Assembly (NCBI RefSeq): GCF_004345265.1
Contig: NZ_SLUM01000004.1
Location: 1 to 64,000 of the forward strand
Reading direction: 5' to 3'
From: Allofournierella massiliensis
GTDB lineage: Bacteria; Bacillota; Clostridia; Oscillospirales; Ruminococcaceae
DNA length: 64,000 nt
The position numbers and the translations under genes were made by a program. The notes beneath the pieces are model-generated. The model saw only the letters and a list, made by a program, of their open reading frames with translations. It searched no databases and was not told the DNA's origin. Of the stretch, positions 59,018 to 64,000 are shown piece by piece; the stretch's first letter is position 1, and each line of letters begins with the position of its first letter.

Positions 59018-59581
59018 ATGAAATTCTTAGTTGAGACTTCTGCCCGTCACGTACATGTGACCAAAGAGACCTTGGAGACCCTGTTTGGCAAAGGCTTTGA
59101 GCTGACCGTGAAGAAGGAGCTTAGCCAGCCCGGCCAGTATGCTTCCGAGCAGCGCGTGACCGTTGTTGGCCCCAAGAAGGAGCTGGCCAATGTGTCCATC
59201 CTGGGCCCCTGCCGCAATGCGGATCAGGTGGAGCTGTCCGCTTCCGATGCCCGTTCCATCGGCATTGCCGCTCCCGTTCGTGAGTCCGGCGACATCGCCG
59301 GTTCCGGCGCCTGCAAGCTGGTTGGCCCCTGCGGCGAGGTTGAGCTGAAGGAAGGCGTGATCGTTGCCAAGCGTCACATCCATGTGACTCCTGAGGACGC
59401 CGAGAAGCTGGGCGTACAGGACAAGGAGATCGTAAAGGTAGCCTGCGGCAAGGAAGGCCGTAAGCTGGTATTCGACGACGTTGTGATTCGTGTGAGCGAG
59501 AAGTTCGCCACCGCCATGCACATCGATACCGACGAGTCCAATGCCTGCCTGGGCGCCAACGAGGGCGAGATCGTTAAGTAA
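59018..59581 (+). CDS. pduL: Phosphate acyltransferase PduL
   Basis: 187 aa, two PduL domains with the zinc histidines in SARHVHV and AKRHIHV. Exchanges acyl-CoA and acyl-phosphate (acetyl or propanoyl). It lacks the extra N-terminal encapsulation peptide seen in microcompartment forms and stands alone with its own promoter and terminator, so a housekeeping phosphotransacetylase role in acetate formation is likely (inference). GGGAGG lies before ATG. Strong codon bias. Confidence 0.93.
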   Translation: MKFLVETSARHVHVTKETLETLFGKGFELTVKKELSQPGQYASEQRVTVVGPKKELANVSILGPCRNADQVELSASDARSIGIAAPVRESGDIAGSGACKLVGPCGEVELKEGVIVAKRHIHVTPEDAEKLGVQDKEIVKVACGKEGRKLVFDDVVIRVSEKFATAMHIDTDESNACLGANEGEIVK

Positions 59582-59601
59582 GAGATTGCATTTGCAGCAA
59601 T

Positions 59602-59641
59602 AAAAATACCCCCTGTTCACTTGGAACAGGGGGTATTTTTA
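59602..59641 (+). terminator. Intrinsic terminator after pduL
   Basis: Perfect 17-bp stem (59602-59618 with 59624-59640), T run. The rest of the 309-bp gap (59582-59890) holds only the PTS promoter. Confidence 0.85.
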
Positions 59642-59823
59642 TTTTGGAAAACAGCATACATCAGGGAGAGGAGCCTCCGAAACACAGGAAAGAGAAAACA
59701 GAAGGAATCGGAGTGTTACGATAGCAGAAATGATCAGATTTCACAGATTTGTTTCCTGAAAAGTAAAAAAATAGTGTGTTTACGCCATATTCTGAAACAA
59801 CATTTCATGATTCTTTGAATATC

Positions 59824-59851
59824 TTGACTACGTTTTTTTAAAACGTATAAT
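59824..59851 (+). promoter_or_regulatory. Promoter of the GNAT/PIG-L/PTS operon with internal operator
   Basis: TTGACT (59824-59829), 16-bp spacer, TATAAT (59846-59851). A perfect palindrome, TACGTTTT-3-AAAACGTA (59829-59847), fills the spacer and touches both boxes. The RpiR-type regulator at the end of the operon is the likely ligand. Confidence 0.75.
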
Positions 59852-59890
59852 AAAGCCATAAACAGAGAACGGTCAGAAAGGAGCATTTTA

Positions 59891-60832
59891 ATGGATATTC
59901 GCAACTACACGCAGAGCGATGAGGCGCAGGTAGTTGATCTTTGGAATCGAAGCTGTGTCTTTGACGCCATTGACGTCCGCAAATTCCGCCGGCAGGCGAT
60001 TCTGGATGAGAACTTCGATCCGAGCCTGAGCTGGGTGGCCCTGGACGGGGAAACGGTTGTCGGGTTTGTGTTTGCCACAAAGCGGAAGTTCCCTTATCTG
60101 GAGCGGGGGCTGGAACCGGAGCGGGGCTGGATCAATGTGCTCTTTGTGGATCGGGCTTACTGGCGGCAGGGCATCGGAGGTCAGCTTCTGGAACGGTGCG
60201 AAACGGCACTCAGAGAGTTGGGATGTAAAAACATTACGCTGGGAGCATATTCGCCCAACTACTTTTTCTGGGGCGTTGATCCCGGAAACTATCCTCAGGC
60301 GGTGCATTTCTTTGAAAAGCACGGCTACCAGCCGCTGGAAAAGCACTACTCCATGGAAAAGGATCTTCATGGCTATCAGATTCCGGAGAATATACTGGAA
60401 CGCAAGGCATCTGCCGAGGCGAAAGGGTTCCGTTTTGTGGGCTTTGATTATTCCTATACGCTGGAGCTGCTGGAATTTCTGAAGGTGGAATTTGGCGGTG
60501 GATGGAAACGGAACGCACTGATTGCCATGCAGAACAATCAGGCGGAGGATCTGATTCAGCTGGTGCTTGCTCCGGATGGGCGGATCTGCGGCTTCTGCAT
60601 GCGGGCAATTGATGGCAATCCCATGCGTTTTGGCCCCATCGGAATTGCAGCTGCCCAGCGCAACGAGGGCCTTGGCACCATCCTGCTGGATGTTCAGTGC
60701 TATGAAATGTGTAAGAAGGGCGTTTATCACATGTATTTTGTCACGACCGACGACCCGGGACGCAGATACTATGAACGCCAGGGCTTGCGGGTATTTCGCG
60801 AATTTGTTACCTACAAAAAAGAAATCGAGTGA
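59891..60832 (+). CDS. Tandem GNAT acetyltransferase
   Basis: 313 aa, two GNAT domains. The first (1 to about 155) has the acetyl-CoA loop RQGIGGQLLE near residue 95, the second (about 170-313) RNEGLGTILL near residue 258. First gene of the PTS operon, AAAGGAG before the ATG, 15 bp before the PIG-L gene. An acetyltransferase paired with a deacetylase-like protein and a sugar PTS points to amino-sugar metabolism. The acceptor is unknown. Confidence 0.85.
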   Translation: MDIRNYTQSDEAQVVDLWNRSCVFDAIDVRKFRRQAILDENFDPSLSWVALDGETVVGFVFATKRKFPYLERGLEPERGWINVLFVDRAYWRQGIGGQLLERCETALRELGCKNITLGAYSPNYFFWGVDPGNYPQAVHFFEKHGYQPLEKHYSMEKDLHGYQIPENILERKASAEAKGFRFVGFDYSYTLELLEFLKVEFGGGWKRNALIAMQNNQAEDLIQLVLAPDGRICGFCMRAIDGNPMRFGPIGIAAAQRNEGLGTILLDVQCYEMCKKGVYHMYFVTTDDPGRRYYERQGLRVFREFVTYKKEIE

Positions 60833-60847
60833 ATAAGGCGGTGAAGA

Positions 60848-61531
60848 GTGGTGAGCGAAATCAAACGTGTGGTGTCCATTGGTGCGCATTCCCTTGACGC
60901 AGAACTTCTGGGCGGCCCGCTGCTGCTGAAATATGCAAAGCAGGGCGCACACTGCACCTGCATTCATGTGACGCAGGGTCGGCTGGAAGATCCCAATGCC
61001 ACCCAGGAGGAGAAGGACGCATACCTGAAGGAGCTTCTGGTTCAGAACCGGAAGGCGGCTGCCGAATTGGGGGCAGATACCATCTGGTTGGGTTATGTAT
61101 CCAGTAATATGCCCAGTCTGAATGATTTTGCAGACCGGCTGGAACAGTACTTTGTGGAAGAAAAGGTGGATCTTGTGATCACCCACTGGCGGGGATCCAT
61201 GCATCCGCGGCATATCAATACCCACGATGCCGTGGTCACGGCGGTCAAACGCCTGCGGCAGAAGGACAGCCGGATTCGACTGGTTTACGGTGAGACCTTT
61301 GAGGATCTGGTGGGCTTCATTCCCCAGGCGTACTTTGTGCTTACCGAGGAAGAGGTGGCCCAGTGGTATAAGGCACTGAACACGTACACTGTGTTCCGGG
61401 GCGGAGTGAACGATTTCCCCTATCAGAAGTATTATCCCACCAATTTGCAGATCCGACAGATCGAATCCGGAAGCAGCGGGGCAACCGTGTGCTATATGTA
61501 CGCAAGTCTGATTGAAAATGAGCTTTGGTAA
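60848..61531 (+). CDS. PIG-L family deacetylase-like protein with altered active site
   Basis: 227 aa, LmbE/PIG-L Rossmann-like fold. The family motif AHPDDE reads AHSLDAE (13-19): the zinc histidine H14 and aspartate D17 are kept, but the aspartate serving as catalytic base is replaced by L16. The second metal motif is present as HPRH (119-122). Relatives hydrolyse N-acetyl groups of GlcNAc conjugates; this one may be altered or inactive. Starts with GTG 60848 (or 60851) after AAGGCGG. Confidence 0.8.
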   Translation: MVSEIKRVVSIGAHSLDAELLGGPLLLKYAKQGAHCTCIHVTQGRLEDPNATQEEKDAYLKELLVQNRKAAAELGADTIWLGYVSSNMPSLNDFADRLEQYFVEEKVDLVITHWRGSMHPRHINTHDAVVTAVKRLRQKDSRIRLVYGETFEDLVGFIPQAYFVLTEEEVAQWYKALNTYTVFRGGVNDFPYQKYYPTNLQIRQIESGSSGATVCYMYASLIENELW

Positions 61532-61545
61532 AGGAGGAAGGTTCA

Positions 61546-62034
61546 ATGAGCGAGACTTATGTGCGCGTGGACGACCGACTGATCCACGGCCAGACCATTG
61601 TGGCCTGGTGCCCCACGTTGGGCATCAAGCAGATTATTGCAATCGATGACGTGAGCGCCTCCAACCCGATGCTGCGCTCCATCCTGGCCATGAGCGTTCC
61701 CAAAATCTACGATACGCACATCGTTACGGTGGAGGAGGCACGGGAGCTGCTTCAAACACCCTGCCAGGGAAACCGGCTGGTCATCGTCAAGTTCCCGGAA
61801 AAACTGATGGAGATTCAACAGGAGATTGCAGGCTGTGAACAGATCTATCTGGGCAACATTGCAAAACGGGCGGATACCAACCATCAGATGACCGGCGCAA
61901 CCGGCATTTTCTATCTGAGCGATCAGGACGTCGCGAACCTGAATACGCTGGCGGCCAGCGGTTTTAAAATTGCGTTTCAACAGCTGCCCACTTCCACAAG
62001 AACGGAATGGGATTCCTTTGTCAAATCACTTTGA
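61546..62034 (+). CDS. PTS mannose/fructose/sorbose family IIB component
   Basis: 162 aa. The phosphorylated histidine is H14 in DDRLIHGQ, typical of mannose-family IIB. Accepts phosphate from IIA and passes it to the incoming sugar with IIC/IID. I chose ATG 61546, 8 nt after AAGGAGG. No IIA gene is in the window; it may be fused or encoded further right or elsewhere. Confidence 0.94.
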   Translation: MSETYVRVDDRLIHGQTIVAWCPTLGIKQIIAIDDVSASNPMLRSILAMSVPKIYDTHIVTVEEARELLQTPCQGNRLVIVKFPEKLMEIQQEIAGCEQIYLGNIAKRADTNHQMTGATGIFYLSDQDVANLNTLAASGFKIAFQQLPTSTRTEWDSFVKSL

Positions 62035-62052
62035 TCCAGAGGAGGAAAGAAC

Positions 62053-62847
62053 ATGACGACGCTACAAATTATTCTGATTGCACTGTTTATTTATCTGGGT
62101 TCCATTGGTTCGATTGTGGGCAATACCATCGGCTGGTATACCTTGGGGCGCCCGCTGGTTGCGGCGTTCATTGTAGGTCTGATCATGCAGGACGTGCAGA
62201 GTGCCATGATTGTGGGTATTGCCCTGCAGATCATGTATATGGGCAACGTGACTCCCGGCGGTGCGGTCGCATGGGATCTTTCCTACGCCACCTACATCGG
62301 AACGGCCGGTGCACTGGTGTTCGGCAAGGGGCTGGATTCCACGGAGCTGATCGGCATGGCAGTTATCTTTGCGGGCATTGGTGGTCTGGTTGGCCAGCTG
62401 ATGTGGAACGTTTCCTATGCACTGAACCTGCCGTTGAACCGCATTGCGCAGAAGTATGCGGCACAGGGCGAAACCAGAAAAATGTGGATTCCCAATGTGG
62501 CACTGGCACAGACCATTGGTTTCCTTTGCAGGGTTGTACCTGCTCTGATTGTTCTTACTTCCATGACCGCGGCCAGCCAGCAGGCAGATTTCGCCTCGCT
62601 GATCCCGGGCTGGGTTACCACCGCACTGGGTATTTTTGGCGGTATGATGGCTGCTCTTGGTATGGGAATCATCCTTTCCTTCCTGTGGAAAAAGCAGTAT
62701 CAGATTGTGATTTTCCTGGCTGGTTTTATTCTGGTTACCTACTTTGAACTGAGCATGATGGCGGTTGCAGTCATCGGCGTGATCATCGCAGTTCTTTATT
62801 TTTACGGGTTTTCCAACACGGAGAATAGGGAGGGCATCAAATCATGA
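62053..62847 (+). CDS. PTS mannose/sorbose family IIC component
   Basis: 264 aa with about 6-8 hydrophobic helices. The family IIC pattern is seen in the glycine-rich MQDVQSAMIVGIALQ and TPGGAVAWD segments. Forms the sugar channel with IID. AGGAGG before the ATG; its stop overlaps the IID start. Confidence 0.92.
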   Translation: MTTLQIILIALFIYLGSIGSIVGNTIGWYTLGRPLVAAFIVGLIMQDVQSAMIVGIALQIMYMGNVTPGGAVAWDLSYATYIGTAGALVFGKGLDSTELIGMAVIFAGIGGLVGQLMWNVSYALNLPLNRIAQKYAAQGETRKMWIPNVALAQTIGFLCRVVPALIVLTSMTAASQQADFASLIPGWVTTALGIFGGMMAALGMGIILSFLWKKQYQIVIFLAGFILVTYFELSMMAVAVIGVIIAVLYFYGFSNTENREGIKS

Positions 62848-63719
62848 GTGAAGTCACGAAAAAAATCAGCCCGAAAACGCTGAAGAAATCGTTTCTCACC
62901 TGGTTTTTCTTCAACGGCTGTTCCCAGCAGGCAGAATCCATGCTTGGTATGGCCTTCGGGCATGCAATGTCCCCGGTGATCGACGAGTTGTATGATACCA
63001 AAGAAGAAAAGGCAGAAGCATTGCAGCGCAACATCACCCTGTTCAATACCGAGGCGCAGGTGGGCTCCATCTGCAACGGCATTGTCTGTGGTCTGGAGGA
63101 ATCCAAGGCGAACAAGCAGTGCACCTCGGAGGTGATCGATTCGGTGAAGGTGGCGCTGATCGGCCCCACGTCCGCCATCGGTGATTCCCTGTGGGTTGCC
63201 ACCATCATTCCCATCCTGCTTACCATCTGCATGTCCATTTCCCAGGCGAATCAGGCGATTTCCTGGATGGGCGCAGTTCTGTACATGATTGTTTATCCCA
63301 TCGGCACCTTCCTGCTGAGCTGGTGGCTGTTCCGGCTGGGGTATCGCTCCGGGCTCACCGGCATGCAGTCGATGATGAGCAGCGGCAGGCTGGATCAGCT
63401 GACCAATGCCATGACGATTCTTGGCCTGATTGTGACTGGCGCGCTTACCGCTTCCTATGTGAGCTTCCCTCTGCCCATTCAGATTGTGAAGGATGTTTTT
63501 GATGCAAGCACCGGCGAGATATTGGAGGGCGTTGTGCTCTTCAATGCGGACGACATGCTGAACGGCATCTTCCCCCATCTGCTGCCGCTGCTGTTGACCC
63601 TGGGGGTTTATTATCTGTATGCCAAGAAAAAGTGGTCTCCCCTGAAACTGATGGGCGTGATTCTGGTTCTGGCGCTGGCCGTGACCGGTATTGGCTATCT
63701 GTTCGGCGTATACACCTGA
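62844..63719 (+). CDS. PTS mannose/fructose/sorbose family IID component
   Basis: 291 aa. A soluble N-terminal half with family segments (FFNGCSQQAESMLGMAFGH, NTEAQVGSI, GPTSAIGDS), then membrane helices and a C-terminal helix. ATGA overlap with IIC. Completes the membrane complex of an unidentified sugar transporter. Confidence 0.94.
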   Translation: MSEVTKKISPKTLKKSFLTWFFFNGCSQQAESMLGMAFGHAMSPVIDELYDTKEEKAEALQRNITLFNTEAQVGSICNGIVCGLEESKANKQCTSEVIDSVKVALIGPTSAIGDSLWVATIIPILLTICMSISQANQAISWMGAVLYMIVYPIGTFLLSWWLFRLGYRSGLTGMQSMMSSGRLDQLTNAMTILGLIVTGALTASYVSFPLPIQIVKDVFDASTGEILEGVVLFNADDMLNGIFPHLLPLLLTLGVYYLYAKKKWSPLKLMGVILVLALAVTGIGYLFGVYT

Positions 63720-63760
63720 TCTGGCTGATGCCGATACACATGACGGCAAGGTGATGTTTC

Positions 63761-64000
63761 ATGAAGAATGTGATCGTGCGATTCCGGGAATATGAACCCC
63801 ATGCAAGCAGTGCAGAGCGGGGGATCGTTCAGCTTGTGCTGAAAGCTCCGGAAAAAATTCTGGAATACAATTCCCACCAGCTTGCTGAGGCGGCTTTTTC
63901 CTCGCCGGCCACAGTGGTCAGGCTTTGTAAAAAGATCGGGTTTTCCGGCTACAAGGCCATGCAGCAGGCGCTGATTCGGGATCTTTCCGCAAAACAGAAA
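63761..64000 (+). CDS. RpiR/MurR family regulator, N-terminal part (runs off the window)
   Basis: 80 codons are present, open to the window edge. N-terminal HTH_6 domain with LAEAAFSSPATVVRLCKKIG and GFSGYKAMQQAL, as in RpiR-type regulators, which usually carry a C-terminal SIS sugar-phosphate domain (beyond the edge). AAGGTGA before the ATG. Placed 41 bp after IID, so probably part of the operon, and the likely reader of the promoter palindrome at 59829-59847. Confidence 0.88.
   Translation, partial: MKNVIVRFREYEPHASSAERGIVQLVLKAPEKILEYNSHQLAEAAFSSPATVVRLCKKIGFSGYKAMQQALIRDLSAKQK

Overview
The window reads as a chromosomal segment of a low-oxygen, Gram-positive gut clostridium, most likely the Oscillospiraceae (Faecalibacterium / Gemmiger / Subdoligranulum group). 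The reasons are the Firmicutes gene orders (ylxM-ffh-rpsP-khpA-rimM-trmD; mraZ-rsmH-ftsL-PASTA PBP; dnaG-rpoD; rpoBC next to rpsL-rpsG-fusA-tuf), strong AGGAGG ribosome sites, a rather high GC content, CpsB/C/D capsule control and sortases. The genus assignment is inference. I see no insertion sequence, prophage, CRISPR array, rRNA or tRNA. Gene density is high and no gene looks broken. The last gene runs off the right edge.

Layout. 0.16-6.5 kb: a DeoR-type regulator transcribed with a phosphodiesterase, an AGCS amino-acid/Na+ symporter and D-serine dehydratase. It is divergent from an MFS transporter, with a 10-bp-phased operator array between them. 6.5-10.1 kb: two near-identical yybP-ykoY (Mn2+) riboswitches, each with its own promoter and terminator, one before a small P-loop kinase and one before a P-type cation ATPase. 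10.2-11.7 kb: GreA and a divergent cysteine-synthase-like PLP protein. 11.9-16.2 kb: SRP, ribosome and tRNA-modification genes, then HPr. 16.3-19.7 kb: UvrC, a NuoE-like ferredoxin, RsmD and a coiled-coil protein. 20.1-31.1 kb: the division and cell-wall cluster mraZ to ftsQ, lacking murD and murE, with two terminators after ftsL.

31.4-37.1 kb: a surface locus with Wzz-like CpsC, tyrosine kinase CpsD, phosphatase CpsB, a very highly codon-optimised secreted protein ending in an LNTTG-type sorting signal, a class D sortase, an unknown four-helix membrane protein and a VanY-like carboxypeptidase. 37.3-42.9 kb: L31, YigZ, dGTPase, primase, primary sigma factor and a small zinc-ribbon protein. 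43-45.1 kb: nucleoside phosphorylase, DUF2798 membrane protein and an Rrf2 regulator with a palindromic operator. 45.2-57.7 kb: rpoB, rpoC, rpsL, rpsG, fusA, tuf.

57.7-58.25 kb: a gene-free stretch folding into several long nested stems, whose mismatches are all G-U compatible if the plus strand is transcribed. It is the best candidate here for an undescribed structured RNA or a repeated miniature element. 58.3-59.6 kb: family 4 uracil-DNA glycosylase and an orphan PduL. 59.8-64 kb: a mannose-family PTS operon (double GNAT acetyltransferase, PIG-L deacetylase-like protein with an altered active-site motif, IIB, IIC, IID) followed by the start of an RpiR regulator. A perfect palindrome lies inside its promoter.
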